Source: Ctena decussata (Eukaryota > Mollusca > Bivalvia > Lucinida > Lucinidae). Taken from it: a stretch of DNA of 64,000 nucleotides. Positions within the stretch are counted from its first letter, which is position 1; every line of letters begins with the position of its first letter. Position numbers and translations under genes: made by a program. The DNA is taken from NCBI GenBank assembly GCA_963989385.1, contig OZ022508.1:27426166-27490165 (forward strand). The letters are read 5' to 3'. A model generated the notes under the pieces. The model was not told the DNA's origin and ran no database searches. It was given only the letters and a program-made list of their open reading frames with translations. Positions 13,040 through 24,655 of this stretch are shown here, one piece after another.

Positions 13040-13320
13040 TCTTCATTTCAATAGTAAGTAGGAAAATTCTCAGGAACTGACACAAGTCTATCCAAGATCC
13101 CACCCAAGACATCGTGTGGGAAAAAGACAACACAAAATTAGTCACCACCAAAGACTTCACCAGCGGCAGCCATGTGAACAGCCATTTCCCATGTAGATGG
13201 TCACCGGGCTACCCTTAACACCATAACAATAAACCTAAAAAAAGACATCACAAGAAATAAACAACACATAAAACAACAAAGAAGAACCAAATCAGAAGTG
13301 CCGCCTTGGGACGACCAGTG
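13040..13320. repeat. Dispersed repeat, inverted relative at 20600-20770
   Basis: Text around 13070-13200 (for example GGAACTGACACAAG, CACCACCAAAGAC, CATGTAGATGGTCACCGG) is the reverse complement of 20610-20760. The tail GCCGCCTTGGGACG recurs near 21098 in direct orientation. It is a non-coding mobile repeat of unknown class. Confidence 0.55.
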
Positions 13321-13394
13321 TATGTTATACCGTTCCTGTCCTTCTGTTTCGACGTTTCGTTCTGCATTTCTTTCTTTCTTAGCGCCGCGAATAT

Positions 13395-13440
13395 GTGTAT
13401 CTCTCTGTATGTCCGTCCATCCGTCCGTCCGTCCGTTCGT
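13395..13440. repeat. Short (GTCC)n microsatellite
   Basis: Imperfect GTCCGTCCATCCGTCC-type repeats. Similar tracts occur at 24225-24245, 32620-32650 and 45595-45640. Confidence 0.8.
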
Positions 13441-13568
13441 CTTTCTGTCTTAGTGTCTGTTTGTGTGGTGTTACATGCTCTTTGAGTATGGCTTTCTTGC
13501 GTTTTCTTTTTGATATCATGGCAAATATTGGGTGGTTTTCCTTAAAGTGTAGCTGCGAATCAGAACCT

Positions 13569-13804
13569 GAGCCGCGACACGACAAAACCAACAATGTGGT
13601 TGTGCGCCCAGCGCAGACTCAGATCAGCCTGGGCATCCGCCCAGTCTGATCTGAGTCTTCGCTGTCCGCATGGAGGTAACTTAGACTCTTAGCTACCTTT
13701 TGAGCACTAAACGAAGAGTCTGATAAAACCTGGTGGCTGCCCAGGCTGATCTGAGTCTTCGCTGGGCGCACAACCACATTGTTGGTTTTCTCGTGTCGCG
13801 GCTC
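13569..13804. repeat. Foldback family F235, copy 3
   Basis: This copy has a mixed character: the left arm has the ACGACAAAACC form, while the inner sequence is of the TTGTGCG type. Both arms carry the same variant (CAACAATGTGG paired with CCACATTGTTG), so a change in one arm is matched in the other. The flanks show ACCT on both sides, a possible 4-bp target duplication. Confidence 0.85.
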
Positions 13805-13862
13805 ACCTAGCTTTACACATGCACACTTTCATTTTCCGCCCTGAAATAGGAGCAGTAGTTAA

Positions 13863-14195
13863 CACAGGGTATAATCGATTCCGCTAATTTTTGCTTCCTG
13901 CAGAGACTGTACATCATATTTGGCTTCCGCCGAGACTGTCCGCAAACTCTTGCTTCCTGCAGAGTCTACTGTCCTCGAGAAATGGCTTCCTGCCGAGACT
14001 GTCCGCGTGACTCTGCTTCCTGCCGAGAGCCTCGGCAGGAAGCAAAATCACGCGGACTGTCTCTGCAGGAAGCCATTTATCATGCATAGAAGTCTCGGCA
14101 GGAAGCAAGAGATCGCGGACAGTCTCAGCGGAAGCCAAATATGATGTACCGTCTCTGCAGGAAGCGAAAATTAGCGGAATCGATTATACCCTGTG
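13863..14195. mobile_element. 333-bp foldback element with internal GCTTCCTGC repeats and a ~17-bp flanking duplication
   Basis: A full-length inverted repeat runs from CACAGGGTATAATCGATTCC to its complement ending ATACCCTGTG, centred on GAGAGCCTCGGCAGG. Within each arm the phrase GCTTCCTGCNGAGACTGT recurs at irregular spacing. The flanks 13846-13862 and 14197-14213 share GAGCAGTAGTTAA plus preceding bases, consistent with a long target duplication. Block A (about 3720) has a single uninterrupted version of the site. The 74-codon frames on both strands are by-products of the internal repeats. Confidence 0.85.
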
Positions 14196-14358
14196 AATAT
14201 GAGCAGTAGTTAAATGCATTCTTCTTTAAAAGTTTTTTATGAATGCAAAAAGCATTGATTGACTTGTTGCAGAATGCATATGCTAACAGCAAAGCCTCAG
14301 ACCAGCAAATGCATGTTTACAGCCCGCATGAGTCTAAAAGAATGTATAGGCCACAAAT

Positions 14359-14594
14359 GAGCCGCGACACGACAAAACCAACAAAGTGGCATATGCGCTT
14401 AGCGAAGAATCAGATCAGCCTGGGCGTCCACCCAGTATGATCCGCGTCTTCGCTCGCTGCATGGAGATAGCTGAGAGCCTTACCTCGCTTAAAGCGCACA
14501 GTGAAGTCTCTGGCGGACTGAGCGGATGCCCGGGCAGATCTGAGTGTTCGCTGGGCGCATTTGCCAATTTGTTTGTTTTGTCGTGACGCGGCTC
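14359..14594. repeat. Foldback family F235, copy 4
   Basis: Same site in block B as copy 1 in block A. Outer arms GAGCCGCGACACGACAAAAC and CGTGACGCGGCTC; the inner CATATGCGC / GGGCGCATTTGCC pair has drifted. Confidence 0.85.
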
Positions 14595-16243
14595 AAGAGG
14601 TTCTAGCAAAGACTGCACAGATTGACAGATTTGTTCAGTCATAGCTGTTTGTAGATAGGCCATGTCTCTTCTTTACCTGACGCAGGTCATCTTCCTTTTA
14701 CACTACGCAGTCATAGAAAGTAGCACATGTACATTTAACAAGCCACAATGTACCCAATGATCCATTAACAGCGCTGTTATCACTCAGTACAGTTCTGAAT
14801 TACGCTTTTATAAAATAGATAATATTTTGTTCCATTACAATAAATCCTTGAATTCCATTAGTCTTAAAGTGATAAAAAATATCTGAAACCCAAAACAATA
14901 ATTTGACAGCTGACAGCTATTTAGACGTCAATTTCAATTGCTGATTGCAATTTCGTGGTCAATCAAACGGCAAAAGGAAGAAATTGGATGCGGAAATTGT
15001 CCTTCGTCTTGCCTGTGCATGTGTTCATTGTTATGGACCTGACTAGAAAGGACCGTTGTAATTCGATTATGAGGCATTAGTTTCCCCTTAAATAGAGGAT
15101 CTTATATGAGTGCCCATGTATTACTGAATTTATTAAACAAGTTGGGGGAAAAGATATGATGCGAGGCAATGTCGAGCATCTTTTCGGTTTTTCCCAAACA
15201 GGTCTATAAATTTAATATTACAGGAGCACGAATGCAATATTCTATTTATCATATGACACTAACACGCATTTTATTAGCAAATTTTGCACTAAAACGTCAC
15301 GATTACCCTATTAGAAAACGCAACGTTTTAATGGACATCAACGCAAATAAAACGTTACGACGTTATCTGTATATTTGATCCACTAGTTTATTATCGTTTT
15401 AAGGAATGTCTTAATTACACTCTCAGAAGTCATTTGATGAAATACTGACCGCGAAAATATTATATGCTTCTGAAATTAGAGTAAAATGTTGGGTTTTCTC
15501 TTTCAAACTAATTCTAAAACCTTTCGATCCGTCTCATAAGATGGATCTAGATTTTCGGGATTGTTTTAGAATGGAAAATCTCGCTTTCTAACCGAAGAAA
15601 TACGTAAGTATAAAAATACAGGAAGATTATAAGGAGACATCACGGGGGTTTTCCCCTTACAAAAAAAATACAAAAATCTAAATATGTTTTACAAAAACAA
15701 TACCGGAAACTACGATCCACCTTACAAGACGGACCTTAATTAGTAGGATTCCATCTTGCAAGAGGTTCTAGGATTTTGGGACTGCTTTAGAAGAGGAACC
15801 CCGCATTTTAAAGTTGAATCACATGAAACGGACATGCATTTACGGTGATTTTGGGAAGGGTTAACTCCCGTCATATAAACGCATAGGTAGGGTTAAGCAA
15901 ACCACAAGTTGAAATTCGGACGTTATATCACTTAGAAAGATCTGTAACTGTCGTAAGAATTAACTCGAAGAGAAAAGAATCCACTCGGACACACAGGGTG
16001 ACGGGTCATGCCAAAATTCATCTCCTTTTGTTCATATCGATGTTGTATCAAGCTACCTCTGTCACGTCGTCCAGATGGTCCAAAACTATGCTGCAGACAC
16101 GTAGATCACATTATATGAAATTGATTTCAGCTCTCTGTTGCGTCAATTACTGTTCTCCCGGAATAAGTAACAATTTTATCTACTACATTGTCAGTATGAT
16201 ATAATGTAAAGTACACTATTATGCAGAATTATGCAGTATTGCT

Positions 16244-16441
16244 AGGGTCAAGTCAGGTGAATTCGGACAGCAGGTAAATTCGGACAGTGACATTGTTTCC
16301 TTTAGATGCCCGTTTTTTTAAATTAAAACAAAAATAACTGGGCCAACAGTGAAAATCGTATTGAGACGGCTCATCTGTTTTCACTGTTTGCAATGGTATG
16401 TTCGAATTTACTCGCTGTCCGAAGTAACCAGACTAGACCCT
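16244..16441. repeat. Hairpin MITE, intact copy
   Basis: The termini AGGGTCAAGTCAGGT and ACCAGACTAGACCCT form a 15-bp imperfect TIR. The body folds through AATTCGGACAG / CTGTCCGAA and the GAGACGGCTCATC region. It is the uninterrupted version of the element split at 5679/6353 in block A. Confidence 0.8.
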
Positions 16442-16606
16442 ACTGGAAATGGGCATGAGCAAAGTGAGCATGGCCCCTCGCCCTTGTTATCAAATGAGCA
16501 TTGCTGAATTGCAAGCACAGCTTTCTGTGCTAACAAATGTGGATCTGAGGAGTTAATCACTCTGTCGCATAATCTTGACTAATCTCCAAAATTTAAAATC
16601 TTAAAG

Positions 16607-16722
16607 AGTTCCTTCAAGAGCAGAGAATATATTCATAAAAAGGAGCATGGGCCAGACTACGTAGTTTCGGCTAATAAAGCCTCTTCAGCGACCCTGACAA
16701 TATCTGGTGACGACAGCAGAGA
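16607..16722. repeat. Dispersed repeat also at 55450-55573
   Basis: GTTCCTTCAAGAGCAGAG, CATGGGCCA, AGTTTCGGCTA and CAGCGACCCTGACA recur in order at 55450-55573. It is absent from the matching block A position (about 6520). Confidence 0.6.
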
Positions 16723-17374
16723 AAAGCATACTGTGATTTATAATCTAAAATAAACTGATATACTTTCAGGGAAAGAAACTCTGCCATATCTTTTGCCTCA
16801 GTCTGTTATGAAGTTATGAATGGGAATCATTCTTTAACGAAACAACCTGCTTCCCTAGATACTCTCTTCTTTTCAGAGAAGAACCCATATCGGAGGAGTT
16901 TCTTCACCCAAAGAAGCAGATAGGAAGACAATTCTCCTGCAGACAAAAATGGTGGATAAAAATGGCGTTGTACCCATTAACCTACAGTTAAAGGACGTTC
17001 TTAGTTATTGTTTTCTAAATCCTCAATAATTTGGATAATTGCAGAATTTAAAGTATTTTAAGAGCCAATATGACATAATCCTTCTGACAATCCCATATTG
17101 TTAAGTTTGATAAACAGCCGTATTTTGGAAATAGATACTCCTTTCTGAAACTGGAGGAAGATCGATCGATAAAGCAATAATGATCACGAACAAGAGAGAA
17201 TCCAAAGTAATGCTTCTAGACTTTTATATTGTCTTAGAATTACAGCATTGGTAATATGTACCACTAGCTAATTCGGGATGCGATAACGTTGTTAACCATT
17301 TCCTTCTTGTGTATAAGAAACTGTCTCTTCCAGATTCAAATGCGAAGAGTTTGTGTGATTATAACAAAAAAGAA

Positions 17375-19315
17375 GGTCTAGTGCCAGTCGGCTGGTAATA
17401 GCGATTTTACGTTAAAATTACTATTGACAGTCGACTGACAATAGCCATTTGACCGTGAAATCGCTATTGCAAGTTAGTTGGTATTTATACTATTATCCGC
17501 ACATTTTTAATTATAAAGGGCGGGTCTCCATAAGGTCCATTTCATGGCTGAATAGATTTCCTTCAAACTTTTTTAGCTATAAGAACTATGGATTGGCTCT
17601 TGATTGACGAAATATTAGATTGCATAGAATGATATGCATGAAATAAGTGGGTGGGGTAATTTCACATGATTCTTACCTCTATCTCTGAAATGTTGTATCA
17701 TTTTACAGGAAACTATATCCAAATATCAATTGTTATGGAATGGTACGGATACATGTATACCAGTAAGTAATTGCAGAAGTTTTCCGGAAATGCTCCTTAC
17801 TTATGTTGTAGACTAACTTTTAAGTAACACCTAAATTTGGGCCATATTTAGTCTCCAACTTTACGAAAAACTACAATTTTTTTCACTTTCATAGAAATTA
17901 AAAGGAACTCATAATTATAAAGTGAATATAATGGGCATCATAAAATCATGAGGGATCATTTATACACTCAGTTGTTTAAGAGTTATTTGCCCCTGAATGT
18001 GGAAAATGTTCTTTTTTTTCAAGGTAAAATTTTCTAGAAGGCCCACTGCATGACAAGAATAGAATATCACCAAACTTTGTGCATTATAAGTACTTTGTGT
18101 TGACAATTATTGGTTGTTATAGTAAACTGACCAGTAATAAGTTACATGTAGTAAATAAGCTACAGATGGGAGGGGTAATACGTGCATATGATTATTGCCT
18201 ATATTTCTAAGATGTTATAGTATTGCAAAGTTCAAATAAATGATGACCCTGGGTTGACCATGACCTATTTTATGCCAAGGTCAACTTTGCGTTGGGTTAT
18301 TAAAGATCTGCGATAACTCAGTGATTTAAGCACTGGCCTGCTAAGGAAGCTGTCTTGGTTGAATCCCGATGCACGGGGATTTCTTTTCAATCGTTAACAT
18401 GGCTCCATTGCACACAAACTTTCATTATCACCCTTCCATCTGCTCGAAAGGACTGAAATGCCGTAGAAAGGGCCGTAAAACCGCAAGTGATTCGTCTCTT
18501 TTATAACTGTGAAACAGTTTATGGGGTATGCCAATCATACTAACATTTGGCCCGGCCTCCATTACAAGATAATGATCATTATCACTGCTTTGAGTTCGAC
18601 CCTTGCTCAGTTAACAGATCTGCTTGCGGAAGGGCATGTGATTTTCTACGGAAACTTTTGATTTCCCCCAACTTGCATACCAATGGCTCCGTGAGCGGTT
18701 ATTACTAACTGTGATCTTCAGTACAAGGGAAACTATCGACTAATTGTAACTCTAAAAAAGGGACCATTATAAACATCTCGGCCTACGCATCTGCACAGAC
18801 TGACCTGATGCTTGCTCTTACTTTGTATAGTCTTCAAAATTAGAAGACTGTTGATAATAACGGGGAAGAGTCCGAAAAAACGCGGAGATGCACGGCTTAT
18901 CCAGCACAAGCAGTAAACTCACTTCTTAGTATCCTGTCATCTGTTAATGGAATAAAAATGTATAAAATTGTGGCCACTCATTAACTTTGAAGTTCGAAGG
19001 ATTGTAAAAATAGTGCAAATATAAAGCAATCAGTAATTCATACATACATAAATGAGAGTGCAGCAGCGATAAATTTAAAGAAGGAAGCTGGTCAACAAAT
19101 AGAATTTGCCCTTCGTGGACCAACACTTAAAGAAACTGTCAAAAGCCTTAAAGTTTCTAATGTAATTTGCACTGCTACCAGTCAACTGGCAATAGTTATT
19201 ATACGTTAAAATCGCTATTACCAGTCGACTGGCAATGGCAATTCTAACTCAATAGCGCTATTACCAGTCAACTGTCAATAGCGATTTTAACGTAAAGTCG
19301 CTATTGCCAGTCGAC
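17375..19315. mobile_element. 1.94-kb insertion bounded by arrays of CAGTCGACTG palindromes
   Basis: Block A shows an empty site at about 7245 (GATTGTAAGAAAAAGAAC then TTTTTTCCCACCC). Block B is interrupted at the same point. Both ends of the insert carry clusters of a composite motif, CCAGTCGACTGGCAATAGCG followed by ATTTTAACG, in both orientations (17383-17510 and 19178-19315). The interior has no transposase-like frame, only a SINE-like piece near 18306. It is probably a non-autonomous DNA element with subterminal repeats; class unknown. Confidence 0.7.
18306..18380 (+). repeat. tRNA-derived SINE fragment
   Basis: A tRNA-like segment has an A-box-like TAACTCAGTGATTTAAGCAC and a B-box-like GGTTGAATCCC about 30 bases later. 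It lacks a proper acceptor stem, so it reads as a SINE head rather than a functional tRNA gene. Confidence 0.5.
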
Positions 19316-20599
19316 ACGTTTTTCTCACCCACAGGACAAGAATATCCTTTTGTAGAGCTCTCTCAGAGATTTTTTATCCCAGCCTGTTATCTCAGCATAG
19401 GTTATGACAGTAACAAAAATATTATACTTGCAGTTTTACATTTTATCGAGAACACACGTAGATTCAGCTGATTACCGTGTCACATTGTTTCCACTCATGC
19501 TTGTTTTGTCTGCTGTATTGGAGGACGCTTGCGCTGTTTTCGAGCCACTCAAACAAACACATTTATCAATTTCATTGCTTTTTTCCATTTCTTACTAGAT
19601 CTACTTTTTCTTCTCATGATTTCTTGTGTTATAATTATGTATGATTTATGTTTTGTCTGTATAATTATGTCTATCATTCGCCATTGTATCCTTTCAATAT
19701 TATAGTTAAATGGATAAGGAGAAGACGATCTAATGTTGTAATAACTTGTGTCTGATCCTTTTGTATGTTATGCAATTAAATATGTTTAATCTATTATCCA
19801 AGTTAGTAGGACGTCCCGGCACAGAAAGTTACCCAGCATCATCGCCTCAAAGTGCACGTAAAGTGAATGCAAAATACAAAATTCCGAGCCAGCTATGTGC
19901 ATGAATTATCACTTTAAATTTCTGGTTAGCTCCCAGTCATGAAAAATGCATGCACAAGATGATTTTAACATAGCAGAACTTTTAATAGTAAATTAGTTTA
20001 TAGCAGGAGTAAACATTCAGTAGATATTTTATGAAATATAATGGGTGCGGAAAAAATCAATGATGGGTTGAGACCTAAACAAGGAAACCTCAGGCTAGTT
20101 TTGGGATAATTTTAGTCTTAATAATATATAATAATAATAATAATTATAATAAAAGTCTCAATTTTCAGAGGGTAACACATTTAGCAATAGCTAATCTTCC
20201 ACGAGGCACTTTAATATTAATTTTCTAACATCGACAAGCCTCGCAAAGACTAAATAATCTGAAAACGAGCCAGTGGTTTCATTGTCTCGGCCTGAACTCC
20301 ATAGATTCTATTAGACCGCAAATTATATGTGGTATACCAAACAGTGTAAGTTCACTAAAGACCCTTGCATCCAGGACTCCTCTGTTTGCAAACATGTTTA
20401 AGTTTCAACCACTTTTGTGTTTTGCAAACATACAACTTTGATAAATGTGAGTACATGTATAAATGTAAGTATTCGGGGCAGGATACACAGGCCAAAAACA
20501 AAACTATAAAATAGATATAAAAGCATAGCAACCAGCCCTCACTTCCCGAAACAATACATTACAATGCTCAATAGGGATCAAAACGACTCTTGTTTGTTA

Positions 20600-21120
20600 T
20601 GTTAAGGCTATTCCGGTGACCACCTACATGGGAGATGTCTGTTCGCCTTGCTGTCGCTGGTGATATCTTTGGTGGTGTCTAATTTAGTGTATTGGGTGGA
20701 ATCTTGGATTGAATAATTATATTGTGTCAGTTCCTGAGTTTTTTCCTACTAATTTGAAGAGTAACAACACTTCAGGAACTGACTGAATCAGATCCCAAAC
20801 CCTATCCCCAACATCAAAGGGACAGATTGACAAAGACATCCCAACAAACAATAAATTACAAGTGATAAGCCGAGTCAGCAGCTCTTTCCCAAATAGATGG
20901 CAACTCAGCTATCTTTATTGAACTAAATAATTTAGACCAACAGACGGGTTACAACGGACTAAGCAAATTATATGAAAAACATTTAACAATTATTTTTACC
21001 TATTTTCTATTTTTATGATAGAAGGATTAAACTGAGAACACAATAAATTAAACAGCACCGAACATAAAACAAATGCAACCGCAACAAACGCACCGCCTTG
21101 GGACGGTCAGTAATAACTAC
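20600..21120. repeat. Composite dispersed repeat
   Basis: 20610-20760 is inverted relative to 13070-13200. 20765-20822 (AACACTTCAGGAACTGACTG...) matches 6563-6625 directly. 21060-21110 matches 13260-13315. It is a patchwork of non-coding repeats inserted in block B. Confidence 0.5.
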
Positions 21121-21397
21121 TGGGGGGTTTAAACCGGTTTTACTGTGCCCAACTATAGCGAACGAAGCACAGTTTAACTGCGTCATTTCTCTCTGCAATC
21201 GAGATAACGAATTTTCCATTTCTCTAGGACCACCTTAGAGCAGAGCAGTCACTGGAAGTCACCAGCTCACTTTCAGTATTTACTGGTCACTTCTAGCAAT
21301 GACAAGCAGTGCTTGTCACTAAGATCGGTAAGCACTGACTGCTGAGAGTGCGCAGTGTTTGTCACTACAACTTCCGAGTTGTAACAGCGGGCAGCGA

Positions 21398-21636
21398 TGA
21401 TGGTCGGTTGGCTGATTTGTGGTTAACGGCTCTTTGAGACACTATTTCAGTCTATATCGAGCCGTCTCCCAGACAGAGGGAGAAAAGACGAAATGAAAGG
21501 GGAGAGAAAAATGTCCAACCAATCTCAACCGCGCCTACTGCAAGCAAAGTAGGCTCTAGCCCTACTAATATCCAAATAAGCAGGACGCCCATACACTGAA
21601 AGTCACCCAGCACCATCGCCCGACCACGATCACCCC
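21398..21636 (-). mobile_element. 239-bp retroposed SINE-like insertion with 13-bp target duplication
   Basis: The insert is flanked by exact copies of CAGCGGGCAGCGA at 21385-21397 and 21637-21649. Block A has this 13-mer once (about 8326-8338), so both target duplication and empty site are visible. A long, non-palindromic duplication without TIRs points to LINE-type target-primed insertion (inference). A fragment of the same family (GCAGGACGCCC...ACCCAGCAYCATCGCC) lies at about 19805-19848. Strand is a guess. Confidence 0.75.
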
Positions 21637-22103
21637 CAGCGGGCAGCGAACAATAACACTGTTTGGCGATACCAGAAGTAAGAAATGACAACTGGTAGCG
21701 GACAGTGACTTCTAACTGCTAACTCGATCCTGCTACTTACTGCTGCTTTCGATTCTATTACATTTTGCCCTCGATATTACACATAAATTGATCTATAATA
21801 AACACTCCTTGACGATTTTATTAGATTCGGTCCCTATGACTCGTTTTTAATTACCTTTCTTATAAATTATCTAGGCTTCTGGCGATAAACGAGAGCATTC
21901 AAAGATGGTGAAATGAATGCAATAAGTTCAGTAAATTTAGCTTGAGTTCCAGTAAGCTCCAGTAAGCTATCGGCTACTTAAAAATTCACATCAGAAAACC
22001 ATTCCTCGGTTATACATGTGTACGAAGTGCGCGTGCTATGACTAGGATGATTGCAGCTATGCAGCTTACGCAGAACATAAGAACCAGTTTTTTTGGACCT
22101 AGG

Positions 22104-22660
22104 AAAACATGGAGGTGTGTCCATACACCTATTGAAAACGTGGAGGTGTGTCCATACACCTATTGAAAACATGGAGGTGTGTCCATACACCTATTGAAAA
22201 CATGGAGGAGTGTCCATATATCTATTGAAAACAGTACCATACACCTAATAGGAAAACACGAAGGTGTACCCATACATCATACACCTATTGAAAACATGGA
22301 GTTGTACCTATACTCCTATTGAAAATATGGAGGTGTACCTATACACCTAATAGGAAAACATGGAGGTGTACCTATATACCTAATAGGAAAACATGAAGGT
22401 ATACCTATACACCTAATAGGAAAACATGGAGGTGTACCTATACACCTAATAGGAAAACATGGAGGTGTACCTATACACCTAATAGGAAAACATGGAGGTG
22501 TACCTATACACCTAATAGGAAAACATGGAGGTGTACCTATACACCTAATAGGGAAACATGGAGGTGTACCTATACACCTAATAGGAAAACATGGAGGTGT
22601 ACCTATACACCTAAACGTAGAACATGAAGGTGTACCTATACACCTAAAAGGTGTATGGGT
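22104..22660. repeat. 31/33-bp minisatellite
   Basis: About 17 tandem units. The left part has 31-bp units containing GGAGGTGTGTCCATACACC; the right part has 33-bp units containing GGTGTACCTATACACC, ending AATAGGAAAACAT. Each unit contains a near-palindrome (GGTGTA...TACACC). The 33-bp period is a multiple of three, so it yields an artefactual open frame of 11-residue repeats on the minus strand. Confidence 0.95.
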
Positions 22661-22925
22661 ACACTCTATGTTTTCCACCATTTTCACATACGGTAACAGC
22701 TTTCTTTATTTCCTGTTTACTTTCCTCGAAGACTAAGCCCTTCAAGAAAAAGGTCTACTCTGCAGGAGCAAATGTTTTCCTTGCAGTATTTAGCCTCACT
22801 GATAAAAAGGGCAAAGATGAAAATAGATTTGCTTGCCCTGAAAATGTACTTATTTACCTTCAGAAGATTGGTTTAGAGAATATTTATTTCAAGAAACAAC
22901 CATATACAAATATACAGAATAAGTA

Positions 22926-23110
22926 ATCAGGATTTGGTCGTAAGTTCTAAGCTTGTAGACCATCTCCCGCGTGGATAAACAATTGAGAGCAATGAACATA
23001 TTCAAAAGAATGAAATCAGCAGCTCTTAATTATGTCACTGGTCATAACCCGAGACCGCTAGATCAGCAGACCGGCGCTCATCCTAGTGAGCTACCGTGGC
23101 TCCCATGAAA
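22926..23110 (-). repeat. tRNA-derived SINE remnant
   Basis: On the minus strand, from about 23105, the sequence reads GGTAGCTCACTAGGATGAGC (A-box region), then GCGGTCTCGGGTTATGACC (B-box region), with tRNA-like spacing. The B box is damaged (GGGTTATGACC instead of the usual GGTTCGAATCC), so an old SINE head is more likely than a tRNA gene. Confidence 0.55.
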
Positions 23111-23599
23111 GACAAAGCCTGTTATATAATAGGGGCACATTGGCAGTAACGATTATAAACATTGGAGTAGTCTATTTAAAAAAATAAATTGCAAGAACTT
23201 CAAAATCTGTTTCTTCCCTCTAATGCTGAGTGCAGTCACTTACGCCCATATTCAGCCCGGCAAGCAGTTTGAGACAACTATACCCACACCTTGGATTTAT
23301 TCAGATAAAAGCAGGATACAAAATGCTCAGGCATTACTGCAAAATGTGCTTAGATATCAGGGGTTGAACACCAAGTGGGTTTTGTTTGGTAAGCTGTCTA
23401 GGCTGCTTAGAAAATAGCAATGCTGTGAGTAAATCTTGTTTTATGTCGAGTTTAATTCCCTTTGCACCATTTTCCAGTCCACATTTTCTTCATTCTAACG
23501 TCACTTTAAAGGAACCATAGAAATTTATACTCCGGGCAAAGATTATGTCACAAAATTTCAATAGATATCCGTGCAGATTTAGCTGCTAATCCAGTTTCG

Positions 23600-23775
23600 A
23601 AGCCTAGCCGCGTAGCGCAATCGGTAGTTACTGGCGAATGTATTTGCACTTAGTACTGGTTAACCGCTAAGGAGGTCTAAGCCTGCCCAGGAATAGTGTG
23701 GTTTGGATAACTGACCGTCCGAACATGTCCTTAGCTGTTTACCGTTGACGTAAAGCAACAAAACAGCAACAGCAA
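23600..23775 (+). repeat. SINE, plus-strand member of an inverted pair
   Basis: Shares TAGTTACTGGCGAA, CACTTAGTACTGGTTAACCG, GGAGGTCTAAGC and AGCTGTTTACCGT in the same order with the reverse complement of 24491-24655. The head (GTAGCGCAATCGGTAGTTAC) is weakly tRNA-like. Confidence 0.65.
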
Positions 23776-24490
23776 CTGTTTCAACAATCTAATTTCGATA
23801 TTTCCTGATTGATGTTTTATATCAGAGTCCTTGACCAAAGACCGGACCGCGCAGCACAGTCGGAAGTGTTCATAAAGTGTAAAATGAAGAAATCAATTAC
23901 GACTACATATTCAAGTTTCAAACGCTGAATAACTTTTGCATACTTGTCTGAAAGTAGCAGCCAGTATCTGTATCCTAGACAGCTTATTTATTGTCTAATT
24001 CAATTTCCCTAGATAAAATGTAGTTAACAGTTTATTTATGTTTTATGTCTTGGGCTATTTATTTCATATTTATGTCACAGTCTGCTAGTTCTTCCCTTGT
24101 GATGCCCATCCTTTGAGCATTGTCCTTCTCAGACAGGTCTAATATCTTTAAACTACTTTACTAACGGCGGAGTATTATATTTTCGCTGGCTGTTCGTGTG
24201 TCTGTTTATGCGTCAACCGTACGTACGTTTGTCCGTCCGTATGTCCTTATTCACTTTGTTTCTGTTCGATAATGTGAAATTATGGATGGATTTTTTTTTC
24301 AAACTTGGTATGTGCATTGGTCTCAGGAATACCTCGTCTGAGATTGTTTATGGACAAATTTTGATAACTTCTGGCTGATCCAATGCCCTTTGCTGTGTCT
24401 TAAAAGTGATTGGAGTCTGTAATTCCTTTACACCTCGAAACATTTTGATGAAATAAATATAAACGATTGGACTCATAAAGAATTTTTGTA

Positions 24491-24655
24491 TGATTGATTG
24501 ATTGATTTGATGCTTAGAGTCCACGGTAAACAGCTATGGTCATGTCGGGACGGTCAGTTAACCTAACCACACTTCCTGGGCAAGCTTAGACCTCCTAAGC
24601 GGTTAACCAGTACTAAGTGCGCACACTTTCGCCAGTAACTGACAACTGCCCTTCT
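24491..24655 (-). repeat. SINE, minus-strand member, with (ATCA)n tail
   Basis: Reverse-oriented copy of the element at 23600. Its 3' end on the minus strand is an ATCAATCAATC tail (24491-24510), typical of a retroposed short element. The two copies could form a large hairpin with a ~0.7-kb loop. Confidence 0.65.

Larger units (their letters stand above)
10640..22085. repeat. Segmental duplication, block B
   Basis: This is the direct-orientation counterpart of block A, longer because of insertions. Those visible are the foldback at 13569, the 333-bp palindrome at 13863, a short repeat at about 16607-16722 (also at 55450), the 1.94-kb element at 17375, material at about 19400-19860, a roughly 0.5-kb piece at 20600-21120, and the 239-bp insert at 21398. 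No gene is recognisable in either block. Confidence 0.85.

Noticed and set aside
13914..14144. 74-codon frames on both strands with similar protein
   Set aside because: The similarity follows from the 333-bp palindrome; both are by-products of repeated GCTTCCTGC modules.
22104..22660. CRISPR-like array
   Set aside because: Units are contiguous with no unique spacers, and the context is eukaryotic.
22316..22687. 123-codon repetitive Cys/Pro-rich frame
   Set aside because: Product of the 33-bp minisatellite, which stays open only because the period is a multiple of three.
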